From the NCBI GenBank assembly GCA_963693365.1, contig CAVNZM010000004.1, positions 5,518,001-5,582,000 of the forward strand: 64,000 nucleotides of DNA, read 5' to 3'. The notes under the pieces are model-generated. The model saw nothing but the letters and a program-made list of their open reading frames with translations, was not told the origin of the DNA and ran no database searches. Positions 1 through 9,641 of this stretch are shown in pieces (position 1 is the stretch's first letter; the number at the start of each line of letters is the position of its first letter). The position numbers and the translations under genes are program-made. The stretch comes from Amoebidium appalachense. Lineage: Eukaryota; Ichthyosporea.

Positions 1-113
1 AGACGTGATACTTTGCCAACCATCAAGGCCGTTTGAGTGACAATGACCGTTGATTGGAGAGATCTATCCCATTGAGCCTTGGCACCATTGCTGTAAGCTG
101 CTTTGTACCGTGG

Positions 114-123
114 CATATAAAAG
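114..123 (+). promoter_or_regulatory. TATA box of the 219-1346 gene
   Basis: A TATAAAAG-type box lies about 100 bases before the ATG at 219. An ATTGG (inverted CCAAT) box lies upstream near 52. This matches the promoter layout of other genes in the left island. Confidence 0.6.
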
Positions 124-218
124 CAGCACACACGGTCACATTCACTCATTTCAACACTGACACTCAATAGTAAAAGGCGACACACAACAAACTTGTTTTT
201 CAAACACTCACACGAAAC

Positions 219-1346
219 ATGGATTCTTTGAAAGAGGAGCTTCAACAGCTGCAGAAGCGCTTTGATTTTCTGTACACGGACCATTCGTCTCGCTTAACGG
301 CCCTGCACACCGACCTCATCAGCCTCCGCAGTCAAGTGACCAATGAGAATGCTGCGCGTACCCCCCGACCCCCCCAACCCCAGCCCTCTGATGTAGAGGC
401 ACGACTGAGGGCAGCCGAAGAGCAGATCAAGACCCTGCAGGCCGAGCTTGCCAGCCTGCAACGGGCTGCAGCACCCCACCGGGATGGCCAGGTGGCCTAT
501 GAAAACTACATTTTCAGTGGCCCTTGCAAGACTACCCCTGTGGCCATGACCACCACTGTGACTGCCCCCACCCCTGCCGCCAAGACCGCCCCTGTGACTG
601 CCCCCACCCCTGCCGCCAAGAGCGCCGCCCCTGTGACTGCCCCCACCCCTGCCGCCAAGACCGCCCCTGTGACTGCCCCCACCCCTGCCGCCAAGACCGC
701 CCCTGCCAAGACCACCCCTACCACCAAGACCACTCCTGCCAAGACCACCCCTACCACCAAGACCACTCCTGCCAAGACCACCCCTACCACCAAGACCACT
801 CCTGCCAAGACCACCCCTGCCGCTAAGCCCAGGCCCAAGCACACCAAAACACCTGAGACTTCGTTGCATGACCATACGATGGACCTCGATGCACAGCTAA
901 CTAGTGTGAGGGGGGAGCTCCAGAATGCTCGAGAGCGTGTCAAAGAGGCAAAGGCGGCTGAAGATGAAATGGCGGAGGGCCTGGCCATTGCTGCTGTGTG
1001 TGCAGCCCAAAACACCATAAAAAGCATCCGAAGGAAGATTCTGCGACGGGAGAAGAACTTGAAGGCATACACAGGTGGTAATGAGTCTGTCTCTTCACCT
1101 GCCTCACCCGCCAAACGCGTCCATGATCAATGCGATTGGGACTCAGATGAAGCATTCAACCCCAAGCGGCTCAAACGACGGGCAAATCAGGTACTCGATG
1201 ATATGACAGATGACGAATCTGCGTCTGATCGTGAGTCGGTCGTGTATGACCGCAAACCTGAACCCAAACATAAACAAACTGAAGAAATTCCCCTCATTGA
1301 TCTTGACCAGGAAGAGTTTGACCAGTATGAGCATGAGATGTACTGA
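219..1346 (+). CDS. Coiled-coil protein with Ala/Thr/Pro/Lys repeats, function unknown
   Basis: I do not recognise this 375-residue protein. Residues 1-45 look like a coiled coil, starting MDSLKEELQQLQKRF. A Pro-rich stretch and a second short coiled coil (about 58-82) follow. Residues about 110-205 are low-complexity repeats of APTPAAKTAPVT and then TTPAKTTPTTK, which makes the middle basic. A third charged, helix-prone block covers about 222-280. The C-terminus is acidic and has a KRLKRR cluster that could be a nuclear signal. The ATG at 219 is the first after the TATA box. The architecture (coiled coil, Ala/Pro repeats, charged tail) resembles the gene at 3239-4119, so the two may be distant paralogues or serve similar structural or nuclear roles. 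There is no intron. An ATTAAA near 1534 may be its poly(A) signal. Long ORFs on the opposite strand here are Gly/Val-rich shadows of the repeats. Confidence 0.75.
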   Translation: MDSLKEELQQLQKRFDFLYTDHSSRLTALHTDLISLRSQVTNENAARTPRPPQPQPSDVEARLRAAEEQIKTLQAELASLQRAAAPHRDGQVAYENYIFSGPCKTTPVAMTTTVTAPTPAAKTAPVTAPTPAAKSAAPVTAPTPAAKTAPVTAPTPAAKTAPAKTTPTTKTTPAKTTPTTKTTPAKTTPTTKTTPAKTTPAAKPRPKHTKTPETSLHDHTMDLDAQLTSVRGELQNARERVKEAKAAEDEMAEGLAIAAVCAAQNTIKSIRRKILRREKNLKAYTGGNESVSSPASPAKRVHDQCDWDSDEAFNPKRLKRRANQVLDDMTDDESASDRESVVYDRKPEPKHKQTEEIPLIDLDQEEFDQYEHEMY

Positions 1347-1744
1347 TTTGATTGGTCGACTAAGTGGCATTCTCTTTTGATTTGTATTTGAATTGATCGG
1401 TCTTGATTTATTTGTTTCTTTTCTCTTTTAGTTTGTATTTGAATATACTCGGTCCAAGTTGATTTGTTCTTTGTAATCTGACTAGACTATCATGTACGTA
1501 CTTACTCTTTTTCTATACAATCACTTGTGTTCATATTAAAGGATTCTGTGTACGTGGACCACGGAAACATACACCATTTTTTGCAGTGCTTCATGCTATA
1601 AAATAACCATGAGAGACACAAACAAATACACTAAGTGTGTACACGTCTACCCATAGGCCCAAGTGTTGACATGTCTGCCCACAGTTCCCTAAGGCTTAAA
1701 GCACACATCTGCCTGTATGCCATAAACTTTACTTTCACCACAAG
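1347..1744. other. AT-rich 3' flank, no gene seen
   Basis: This stretch has several TTGATTTGT-like direct repeats (1360-1470) and a likely poly(A) signal near 1534. It leads into the minisatellite. I see no supported coding region. Confidence 0.5.
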
Positions 1745-3165
1745 ACACCCACCTAAGTACACGTCTGCACCACCCTAAGTACACTGTGGTGCACAGCCCC
1801 ACCCTAAGTACACTCTGCACCACCCTAAGTACACGACCCTAAGTACACTCTGCACCACCCTAAGTACACTCTGCACCACCCTAAGTACACTATGCACCAC
1901 CCTAAGTACACTCTGCACCACCCTAAGTACACTCTGCACCACCCTAAGTACACTCTGCACCACCCTAAGTACACTCTGCACAGCCCCACCCTAAGTACAC
2001 GTCTGCACCACCCTAAGTACACCTCTGCACCACCCTAAGTACACGTCTGCACCACCCTAAGTACACCTCTGCACCACCCTAAGTACACCTCTGCACCACC
2101 CTAAGTACACTCTGCACCACCCTAAGTACACCTCTGCACCACCCTAAGTACACGTCTGCACCACCCTAAGTACACGTCTGCACCACCCTAAGTAGACCTC
2201 TGCACCACCCTAAGTACACGTCTGCACCACCCTAAGTAGACCTCTGCACCACCCTAAGTACACGTCTGCACCACCCTAAGTAGACCTCTGCACCACCCTA
2301 AGTACACGTCTGCACCACCCTAAGTACACGTCTGCACCACCCTAAGTACACCTCTGCACCACCCTAAGTACACGTCTGCACCACCCTAAGTAGACCTCTG
2401 CACCACCCTAAGTACACGTCTGCACCACCCTAAGTACACGTCTGCACCACCCTAAGTACACGTCTGCACCACCCTAAGTAGACCTCTGCACCACCCTAAG
2501 TACACCTCTGCACCACCCTAAGTACACGTCTGCACCACCCTAAGTACACGTCTGCACCACCCTAAGTACACCTCTGCACCACCCTAAGTACACGTCTGCA
2601 CCACCCTAAGTACACCTCTGCACAGCCCTAAGTACACCTCTGCACCACCCTAAGTACACCTCTGCACAGCCCTAAGTACACTCTGCACAGCCCCACCCTA
2701 AGTACACGTCTGCACCACCCTAAGTACACCTCTGCACCACCCTAAGTACACCTCTGCACCACCCTAAGTACACGTCTGCACCACCCTAAGTAGACCTCTG
2801 CACCACCCTAAGTACACGTCTGCACCACCCTAAGTACACGTCTGCACCACCCTAAGTACACGTCTGCACCACCCTAAGTACACGTCTGCACCACCCTAAG
2901 TACACGTCTGCACCACCCTAAGTAGACCTCTGCACCACCCTAAGTACACGTCTGCACCACCCTAAGTACACCTCTGCACAGCCCTAAGTACACCTCTGCA
3001 CCCCACCCTAAGTACACCTCTGCACAGCCCTAAGTACACTCTGCACAGCCCCACCCTAAGTACACTCTGCACCACCCTAAGTACACTCTGCACAGCCCCA
3101 CCCTAAGTACACTCTGCACCCACCCTAAGTACACTCTGCACAGCCCCACCCTAAGTACACTCAAT
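1745..3165. repeat. 21-22 bp minisatellite containing CCCTAA
   Basis: Roughly 60 head-to-tail copies of a unit like CACCACCCTAAGTACACGTC plus TG. The variable part between TACAC and CTGCAC is empty, C or G, and some units have TAGAC for TACAC. Several units near the right end are shortened or carry an extra CAGCCC. Each unit contains CCCTAA, the complement of the common telomere hexamer, embedded in a longer period. No open frame has sensible composition. The two minus-strand ORFs at 1775-2022 simply translate the repeat. Confidence 0.95.
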
Positions 3166-3238
3166 GTTAAGTACATCTGCACACAAGCACTAGAATAGCC
3201 TGAGGCTACTCTCTAATGCGGCCCCTTTTTTCACCGTG

Positions 3239-4119
3239 TCAAGGCCAGTTGATATATTCGTCTGAAGACTCGGAAGACGCCCCAGAGCTGCTGGCTTCAC
3301 TGGCTCGTGCCCTTTTCTGCTGTCCCCGTGTCAAGGTCTTGGACTCGGAAGACGAGTGCTCCTCAGAAGACGAGTACTCCTCAGGTCTGACTGTGTCCCC
3401 ATAGCAAGGTCTCGGACAAGGTCTTGAACCAAGGAGGCACTTCCTCCTGTACCTCCGACCCAGAGCTTTTGACTTCCTCTCGTGTCCTCTTCTGCTGTCT
3501 TCGTGGTTTCTCCCGTGTCTTGGACCCCTGTGTGAAGGTCTTCCAGTTGAACCAAGGAGGCACTGGAGGATGGTACTCCTCCTCCGACCCAGAGCTTCTG
3601 ACTTCCTCTCGTGTCCTCTTCTGCTGTCTTCGTGGTTTCTCCCGTGTCTTGGACCCCTGTGTGATGTGCAAACGTGAGCGCTGCAGGGGCAGGGGGGCCA
3701 AGTCCACGGGATAGGAGCTGCCATGCTCGCCAGCACGAAGTGCAGGTGCCGCTGCCAGGACAGGGGGTGCCACGGTCAGCGCTGGGGGTGCCACGGTTGC
3801 TGCTGGGGGTGCCACGGTGCTGCGGGGTGCAGGGCTGTGGGCGTGCCACGGGCGGGGCGTGCACGGTTGCTGCTGGGCGTGCCACGGTTGCTGCTGGGCG
3901 TGCCACGGTTGCTGCTGGGGGTGCCACGGTTGCTGCTGGGGGTGCCACGGTTGCTGCTGTAGTGGTGCGCTTGCTTAAAGCCATGCGGGCGTGCCTAGCA
4001 AGGGCGCACGCGAAACGGGTCTGGGTGTCCCGCAGGACCTTTGCATCCTGCTCCAAAGTCTTGAGTCTTGTCTCTATTTTTTCAGCGCGCCTTTCTAGAT
4101 CTTTGATGTTAATACTCAT
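3239..4119 (-). CDS. Coiled-coil, Ala/Pro-rich basic protein with apparent frame breaks
   Basis: The likely start is the ATG at 4119, about 90 bases after a TATA box at 4205-4212. Residues 1-50 form a coiled coil (MSINIKDLERRAEKIETRLK). An ATVAPPA repeat block follows. The sensible composition then moves to other frames. An indel near 3815-3840 leads to a tandem duplicated basic block (KTREKPRRQQKRTREEV twice, at about 3430-3480 and 3560-3630). A second change near 3400-3440 leads to a Ser/acidic tail with the stop at 3239. If the first frame is simply read through, the stop is at 3331. The breaks may be decay or sequence error in the GC-rich repeats; I see no splice sites that fit cleanly. 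Function is unknown. A basic nuclear or virion-core role is only a guess. Confidence 0.5.
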
Positions 4120-4204
4120 TTTCGTGACAGTTGGATGTACGTTGTGTGCCAAGGGAGAAGCTAGCTAACATGGAAAAGGTGTGTGGATTGAAGAGAGTAT
4201 GGGC

Positions 4205-4212
4205 TTTTATAT
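4205..4212 (-). promoter_or_regulatory. TATA box of the 3239-4119 gene
   Basis: ATATAAAA on the minus strand, followed about 90 bases downstream by the ATG at 4119. The next 250 bases upstream (4245-4450) hold several ATTGG boxes, for example at 4252, 4273, 4312, 4395 and 4444. Confidence 0.6.
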
Positions 4213-4814
4213 GCCGTGCCCGGCTTTGGCATCAGATGCTTTATTGCATTAGATTGGTTGGATATACCCCAGCCGCGACGCTTGATTGGATCTAGAGATC
4301 GCGTGAATATCTGATTGGCTAATTGTCATTTAGGCATCTTGGTGTATCCGATAAGTTGGGGCTCAACCAAATCTGCTGACTGATTGATGAATTCTGATTG
4401 GATCAACAAGAGCATGTTTTGACTTGAGAATTGTCATTTGACAGATTGGATTGTAATCCGATCTTTGCAACTTGGCCGTCAGTGTTTGAACACAATGTAT
4501 TTTGATGTAGCAACTCCTAAAAAAACACGAATATGCTTCCCAACAATTACGAGCATTATTCTGTCTATCAGGGATACAAAAATTGGTCAGGAAAAGTACA
4601 CAATCACATGGTGCTGACTGCTTGAACACGATGTCAACTGATAGCGAATCGGTGCACTGCCTGCTGGGAACAACATGTCACTTTTTGAGCAGCACTTAGG
4701 AAACTCGCGCTCACGTGGATCCAATACTTATACACCAACCAGAAGTGTGCGCACAAAAGGGGTCCGAGCTGGATACAAATGGCTTGGTGTGTGTGTGTGT
4801 GTGGAGTCGCTCAT

Positions 4815-5110
4815 AGGTTTTGTTTATTTTGCACTGTGTAAGGAGCGCTTTTTTTTGTTCACACTGCTTTACTTTTAAATAATCAGTGGCGAGTTTTTTT
4901 AGTTCACGGTGTGTTTGCGCATCATAGGATTTTGCTTTATTTTGCACTGTGTAAGGAGCGCTTTTTTTTGTTCACACTGCTTTACTTCGTGTAAATAATC
5001 AGTGGCGAGTTTTTTTAGTTCACGGTGTGTTTGCGCATCATAGGATTTTGCTTTATTTTGCATTGTGTAAGAGGAACGTTTTTTTTTGGGTCACACTTTT
5101 GCTTCGTAAA
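4815..5110. repeat. Direct repeats of about 113-116 bp upstream of a coiled-coil gene
   Basis: Two nearly complete copies and part of a third. Each has a GCACTGTGTAAGGAGCGC-like core (4831, 4944 and a variant at 5060), a T-run, then TTCACACTGCTTTACTT and CAGTGGCGAG. They lie immediately before the gene at 5201, so they could be promoter elements or a simple tandem expansion. The rest of 4160-5200 has CCAAT-type boxes and no credible ORF. Confidence 0.7.
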
Positions 5111-5200
5111 AATAAGAGGGATGTTTTTTTTGTTCACACTGCTTTGCTTCGTGGATAGAAAAACTAAACACCTCCTGCCCAACCGGCTGCAAACGACACA

Positions 5201-5557
5201 ATGGATGAAACAGTCACACAGCGCCAAGATGCACACACCGAGCAGCTGCAAGAGACCAACAAGATGCTGAAGGAGGCCAACGAGGGGCTGCACGGGCTGA
5301 TCCAGCAGCTGAGGGAGTTGAACAACGACATGGACAAGGACAACGACGCGCTGCGCACAATGAACAAGAACCAGCGGGAGGTGATCAAGGGCCTGCAAGA
5401 GGAGCGCAACAAGGTGTGCGAAGAGAACAAGAATTTGGTGGTGGAGAACCAAGAGCTGCAGCTGGAAAACGACAAGCTGAAGAAGCAAAAGGACTTTCTA
5501 CGGGCCTGTCTCATACGTCTGGGCCAGTCCGCTAAGACTCCGGATGAAACGGATTGA
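5201..5557 (+). CDS. Small all-helical coiled-coil protein
   Basis: 118 residues, almost entirely heptad-like and charged from about residue 10 to 100 (LQEERNKVCEENKNLVVENQ), with a short polar tail. Leucines and hydrophobics are spaced as in a long dimeric coiled coil. A leucine-zipper-like reading is possible, but no classical bZIP basic region precedes it. The ATG at 5201 follows the three direct repeats; no TATA box is obvious. Third-position GC is high, as in the other island genes. Function is unknown. Confidence 0.65.
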   Translation: MDETVTQRQDAHTEQLQETNKMLKEANEGLHGLIQQLRELNNDMDKDNDALRTMNKNQREVIKGLQEERNKVCEENKNLVVENQELQLENDKLKKQKDFLRACLIRLGQSAKTPDETD

Positions 5558-6020
5558 TACAATCATGAGGGATAACACATGCGAGTGATTTCATTCTGTT
5601 ACTTAGTATGTATCTACAGACAAGACAAGGAATTGTATGCACACGGTAGTTCGGAAATGGGTTGGAAATTCTTATCATATTTGGTCGAGTAACATCTAGT
5701 GTGGGACACTTGTCTGTGTTACTCAGAATCAGTACCTTGAGTAAGATAATTATTGTTACTCAGTGCAACAAGTTTCAGGTGACGTGTATCTGCTTATACT
5801 TATATATATATATCCTGAGTGTAGGGCTGGCTCCCTAATGGACACTCCAAACCCACATATTTGTAACAATATTATCGACCATAATCCCAACGCACACCAG
5901 ACATGTGCTCCGATGACTCCCTGGCTGTGGGCCTCCTTATATTCACATGCTGCGCCATCCAGGGCACAGTTGCACCTTCACCGGCAGTCGCACACACACA
6001 CGCACTGCGCGATACCTGCA
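5558..6020. other. Intergenic, no gene seen
   Basis: AT-rich spacer with a short TATATATATA run near 5803. I see no ORF with the island's GC-rich coding composition. Confidence 0.4.
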
Positions 6021-6539
6021 TTATTCTCTACACTGCCGCCTATTTTTCTGTACTGATTCATATAACTGCAGCGACAGAATGTCGCACCCCATGTCATGCC
6101 AAAGGAAGTCCTTCAAAAAGTCGATTCGCAGAAGGGTTGTTCGTTTTCTCTTTGCCTCCATGGGGACAGCTCGTCCCTCGCTCATGCCCTCCTCCTCCGT
6201 CGGATCCCTCGGTTGCAGCAGCGACAGCGTGGTGTCCCAGCGCTCCCAGGTCAGCCGAAACGACTTGCCCCAATCCAGGTCGATGGTCACCGCATCCCCG
6301 GCCCCCTCCAGCGGACACGTCGAAAACACAAGGTGGTTGAGTCCATCTCGATTGGAGGTTTCCACCGACTGCAGCGGCAGCATCGTGTCCGACAGCATCG
6401 TGTCGCCCTTGCCGAGTCTTGCGTGGAGCTGTAGCGGCCGGCTCGCAACCTGCCCGGCGCCGTTGGAGTCGAACGTCATGTTGGATACAAACAGGGAAAG
6501 TCTATTCACGAATAGCTTCAGGTCCTGCTCAAAAGCCAT
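6021..6539 (-). CDS. Unrecognised 172-residue protein
   Basis: The start is taken at the ATG ending at 6539, about 55 bases after a strong TATAAAAG box at 6591-6598; codons farther upstream lie at or before the probable cap site. The product begins MAFEQDLKLFVNRLSLFVSN and has an alternating hydrophobic/polar, beta-rich central part. Near the C-terminus is a KRKRTTLLRIDF segment. No family is recognised, and no signal peptide or membrane helix is apparent. Codon use is GC-rich at third positions. A long plus-strand ORF covers the same bases but lacks a start or promoter of its own here. Confidence 0.6.
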   Translation of the reverse strand: MAFEQDLKLFVNRLSLFVSNMTFDSNGAGQVASRPLQLHARLGKGDTMLSDTMLPLQSVETSNRDGLNHLVFSTCPLEGAGDAVTIDLDWGKSFRLTWERWDTTLSLLQPRDPTEEEGMSEGRAVPMEAKRKRTTLLRIDFLKDFLWHDMGCDILSLQLYESVQKNRRQCRE

Positions 6540-6951
6540 GGTCGGTTCTGGTGCAGATGCAGACTGGCAGCTCCCCGTGTCAGACACACGCTTTTATACC
6601 CTCCAGAGTCCCCGCCTGCGTCGGCGCACACTCATTCGCAAGGTGCCAGTTCTCGAGGCGCTGCACGACCACGAGTGCGCGCTTGCGTGTTTCGGTGTGT
6701 GTGTACGTGGGCCCGAATCGGAGTGTGAGGTGCTGAGCGTGCGCTGTTGCACAAGCATGTGGACCGCAGGTGTGCGACCGGGAGACATTGTGGTGGCGTG
6801 CGAGATCAAGCGCGCAGAATCAGGGTGGCGCAAGGTGTCCCTCGAGCTCGAGGAGGGTGCGTGGACCAGCAACCTGTGCGCGGCTGGGTGCAAGCGGAGA
6901 AAGTGGTTTCACAGGGGTTGTGCAGGGCAAGCGCCCAAAATTTTGGGGTAG
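6538..6951 (+). CDS. Possible Cys-rich protein, start unresolved
   Basis: The 3' two thirds (about 6650-6951) have the codon bias of a real island gene and a globular composition, with a strand-like stretch GVRPGDIVVACEIKRAES and seven or more cysteines. An OB-fold-like reading is conceivable but unsupported by a diagnostic motif. The only in-frame ATGs are at 6538, which overlaps the first codons of the divergent gene, and at 6757 inside the good region. I therefore cannot fix the start. It may instead be a fragment or a spliced product. Confidence 0.35.
   Translation: MVGSGADADWQLPVSDTRFYTLQSPRLRRRTLIRKVPVLEALHDHECALACFGVCVRGPESECEVLSVRCCTSMWTAGVRPGDIVVACEIKRAESGWRKVSLELEEGAWTSNLCAAGCKRRKWFHRGCAGQAPKILG
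6591..6598 (-). promoter_or_regulatory. TATA box of the 6021-6539 gene
   Basis: TATAAAAG on the minus strand, about 55 bases before the ATG at 6539. Confidence 0.6.
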
Positions 6952-6956
6952 AGGTC

Positions 6957-7094
6957 ATGCCAAAACAAGGAGGTCAGTCCAAAAAGAGGGGTCACAGACG
7001 TGCAAGGAAGTACGTGTTTGCCAACGAGTTCATGCCAAAATACCGGAGGCTGGCCCTTCGACAAATTGTGCGAGTAAAGCGAAAAACACACTGA
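6957..7094 (+). CDS. Very basic 45-residue peptide
   Basis: The ORF starts MPKQGGQSKKRGHRRARKYV and ends RVKRKTH. About one third of residues are Lys, Arg or His. It begins five bases after the stop of the preceding ORF. The composition resembles small DNA- or RNA-binding basic proteins (protamine-like or ribosomal), but no family can be assigned at this length. It could equally be a chance ORF. Confidence 0.3.
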   Translation: MPKQGGQSKKRGHRRARKYVFANEFMPKYRRLALRQIVRVKRKTH

Positions 7095-7217
7095 GATTTA
7101 TTCTGTCGACATCGATGTTGGAAAAATCACATACCATTATGCACATAACCACCGACCCGAATTTGCCCCTAAAGTGACAACCCGAGATTACATCAATGAC
7201 AAATATAACAACCCCGA

Positions 7218-7592
7218 ATGAATTCTATCACTTGCACACGAAACAAGTACCCGATAAATTACATCAATGACAAATATACGATTCTACAACCCCGAATGAA
7301 TTCTATCACTTGCACACGAAACAAGTACCCGAGAAATTACATCAATGACAAATATACGATTCTACAACCCCGAATGAATTCTATCACTTGCACACGAAAC
7401 AAGTACCCGAGAAATTACATCAATGACAAATATACGATTCTACAACCCCGAATGAATTCTATCACTTGCACACGAAACAAGTACCCGAGAAATTACATCA
7501 ATGACAAATATACGATTCTACAACCCCGAATGAATTCTATCACTTGCACACGAAACAAGTACCCGAGAAATTACATCAATGACAAATATACA
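7218..7592. repeat. Five tandem copies of a 78-bp repeat
   Basis: Units start at 7218, 7296, 7374, 7452 and 7530, and a partial unit precedes the array near 7190. They are almost identical; the first differs at one base. The period is a multiple of three and the plus frame stays open (MNSITCTRNKYP...), but that frame then runs antisense through the MYND gene, so coding use is doubtful. The array lies between the MYND gene stop at 7620 and an AATAAA on the minus strand near 7095-7100, so it may be 3'UTR of that gene. Confidence 0.9.
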
Positions 7593-7619
7593 CAGACACA
7601 GCATCACCACGGCCATCCC

Positions 7620-9029
7620 CTACGGGCCCTGCCCCAGGCAGTCCTTCTTGTGCTCACCCCAATCGCGGGTCTGGCAGTCCCTGCTGCAGTAGTAGACGTG
7701 CTTACAGGCCGAGCACTTCTTGGTGCGCCCGGTCGAGCCGCAGGTGGCACAGACGACAGAGGGCAGCTTGTCGATGAAGTGCTTGACGGCCCGGTTGCAC
7801 CATTCATACATACACATGTTGTCCATGTCGTACTCCGTGGACACGGGAAGAGTGCTCACCGCAAACTCCGCAATCTGCAGAACAGCCTCGGGCGTGGTGT
7901 GCTCGAGGCCGGAAGACGCGCACAGTACATGAAGCATCATTCTGAAGACAATACCGGCGCCCGTGCTGATGTTTCCGGCATAGAGGGCATTGTAGTCCCG
8001 CTCCTCCAGCACGTAGCGGTGGAAGACACAGTAGTGCCTAAAACACGCGAAGTAGGCAGCCATGTTGCGTTCGGCCGCAGTCACCGTTGGGTCGTTCACC
8101 CATCTCCGCTCCTCTATAGCACGCATCTCGCCCGCCAGGGTAGCCTCGCATTCCATGTAGCGCTCCTTGTTGCGAAACACACGCAGGTCGCCGCACTCCA
8201 GAACTTTTAGCATCAGGTTGCAGACCGGGTCCGAGTGGAAACGCAAGTGGCTGTCCATGGTGTAGACCACGACCTCGTTTTTCGACACCGTTGGGTCTTG
8301 GTGGGTGGGTTGCTCCTTGCAGTCCTTCTTGTGCTCGGGCCACTTTTGTTTCATACAGATGTCATTGCAGAAGTAGGCGTTTCTGCAGCGGGTGCACTTC
8401 TTTGTGTCGACGGGCGAGCGGCACTGGAGACATGACACGGAAGGCAACTCGTTCACAAAGTGCTCGACGGCCCGGTTAGCCCAATCATTGTACACCACGT
8501 CGACAATGTCCTTGCATAACGTATACGTACCCAAGGCGGAAGTGGCCGGCTCTTGACTGAAGTGGGCAGGGGGTCGGGCCTTGAGACCGGACCGCTCGCA
8601 TAGCGCCGTCCCCACGAGCATGAAGAAGTCCTGAACCCCTTGACCGAGCGTGCCCTCGTGGAGAGCCTCATGGTCCGGCTTCCCCAGCACGTAGCGCTGG
8701 AAGGCGGCGTACATTGGGAACGCGCTGGAGTGCAGACAAGTGTCCCAGAGGGGCGGCACCCGCCCAGGCCCGCGGGGTTGTCTCTGCAAATGCAGCAGCA
8801 AAGTTTTCATGTCGTTTTCAAGGACTGAACGGAACGCAGCGAAGCTCTCCCGTGTTTCGAAGATGCGGAGGTCGCCGTCTCTCGCAACTTCCAGCAGCCG
8901 AGCGCTGACAGGGTCCCGGTGGAGCCGATACTTGTCGTCCACGGCATAGACGACGACCTTGTCCGTGTCCGAGCCGGGGGGCTGGACGATGAAAGGCAAA
9001 GCCACGGCCTCTTCAGGTGTTTGGTCCAT
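7620..9029 (-). CDS. Double MYND zinc-finger protein with internally duplicated architecture
   Basis: 469 residues made of two homologous halves. Each starts with a VVVY...D...R.H.DPV motif (from about residues 25 and 253) and continues through a GDLR(I/V)F segment. Each ends in a canonical MYND finger: C200-x2-C ... C-x2-C ... YFC-x3-C ... H-x3-C237, and a second at about 427-465. MYND fingers usually bind proline-rich partner peptides. There is no SET domain, so a methyltransferase role is not indicated. The shared N-terminal domain is not recognised. The ATG at 9029 follows a weak TATA-like box (CATAAAAG, about 9200-9207). MYND proteins are common in some giant DNA viruses, which fits the island, but the call rests on the cysteine pattern alone. 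Confidence 0.85.
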   Translation of the reverse strand: MDQTPEEAVALPFIVQPPGSDTDKVVVYAVDDKYRLHRDPVSARLLEVARDGDLRIFETRESFAAFRSVLENDMKTLLLHLQRQPRGPGRVPPLWDTCLHSSAFPMYAAFQRYVLGKPDHEALHEGTLGQGVQDFFMLVGTALCERSGLKARPPAHFSQEPATSALGTYTLCKDIVDVVYNDWANRAVEHFVNELPSVSCLQCRSPVDTKKCTRCRNAYFCNDICMKQKWPEHKKDCKEQPTHQDPTVSKNEVVVYTMDSHLRFHSDPVCNLMLKVLECGDLRVFRNKERYMECEATLAGEMRAIEERRWVNDPTVTAAERNMAAYFACFRHYCVFHRYVLEERDYNALYAGNISTGAGIVFRMMLHVLCASSGLEHTTPEAVLQIAEFAVSTLPVSTEYDMDNMCMYEWCNRAVKHFIDKLPSVVCATCGSTGRTKKCSACKHVYYCSRDCQTRDWGEHKKDCLGQGP

Positions 9030-9224
9030 GCTTGTGCGTGAATGCCAGCGTGTGGTGATTTGTCTAGTGAAACGATCCGCTAAGAAAGGGCGAGAAAGAG
9101 GGACGTGGTGAAATGTCTGGCAACAATCGTTTGGCCGGGAGTCGTTGTGAGGGAGAATGTGTGAAAACGTGAAAGTGACAGGGTTGGCCTTGTGTTGGTC
9201 TTTTATGTAGGATCAGTTTTCAGA

Positions 9225-9641
9225 AGGGACTGGTATGGCATGTCCACAGCGCCATTTGATTGGAGATCAATTCTCGCGCTGATTGGTTGGCAGGGATTGA
9301 TTGATCTAGGTTGAGCTAATGTGATTGGTTCGCAAAATTCTGACAGCATTGAAGTGAGCCACCGCGATAATTAATTTGATTGGTAGATTTGCATATCCGA
9401 TCTGACAGCCAATTTTGATCTTAGTCATGATTACACCAATCAAAACGCGATAGCTGTCAGCCCTGAGAAGCGCAGCCGTGCTGGACACGACCAGTAAATA
9501 AAAATTGCCACTTCCTCTTCCACACCTGTGTTGTGGACCGTAGCGCTTGCATGCATGGTGCTGCTCGTGCTGCTTGCCGCGTGCTGGCGCTCAGGGGGGG
9601 GGGGGGGGTATGTAATTTTTATTCCTGGGCCCGACTGTCCG
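9225..9641 (+). pseudogene. Relic: promoter joined to the 3' end of the 9936-10368 gene
   Basis: Bases 9225-9463 resemble the promoter region 9645-9850: a TGGCATG...AGCGCCATT block, repeated ATTGG boxes, and AATCAAAACGCGATAGCTGT. Directly after GTCAGCCC the sequence becomes the 3' end of the 9936-10368 gene (GAGAAGCGCAGCCGTGCTGG), then its AATAAA and the membrane-tail/poly-G segment. The coding body is missing, so this looks like a tandem duplicate that lost its centre by deletion. Confidence 0.7.
9537..9641 (+). repeat. Membrane-tail/poly-G module, copy 1 of 3
   Basis: Contains GCGCTTGCATGCATGGTGCT, then a CTGCTCGTGCTGCTTGCC-type stretch, a poly-G run, and TATGTAATTTTTATTCCTGG. Copies 2 and 3 are at about 10405-10494 and 11759-11862. 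In copy 3 the segment is the functional 3' end of a gene. Confidence 0.8.

Noticed and set aside
294-1114. Gly-rich and Val-rich ORFs opposite the first gene
   Set aside because: They are antisense shadows of the Ala/Thr/Pro/Lys repeats and have no promoter.
1745-3165. True telomere or subtelomere end
   Set aside because: The CCCTAA is part of a 22-bp unit, not a hexamer array, and genes lie on both sides.
7218-7592. CRISPR array
   Set aside because: The units are contiguous direct repeats without unique spacers and the genome is eukaryotic.
7218-8210. 330-codon plus-strand ORF with five identical 26-residue repeats
   Set aside because: The second half runs antisense through the well-supported MYND gene; the open frame follows from a repeat length divisible by three.
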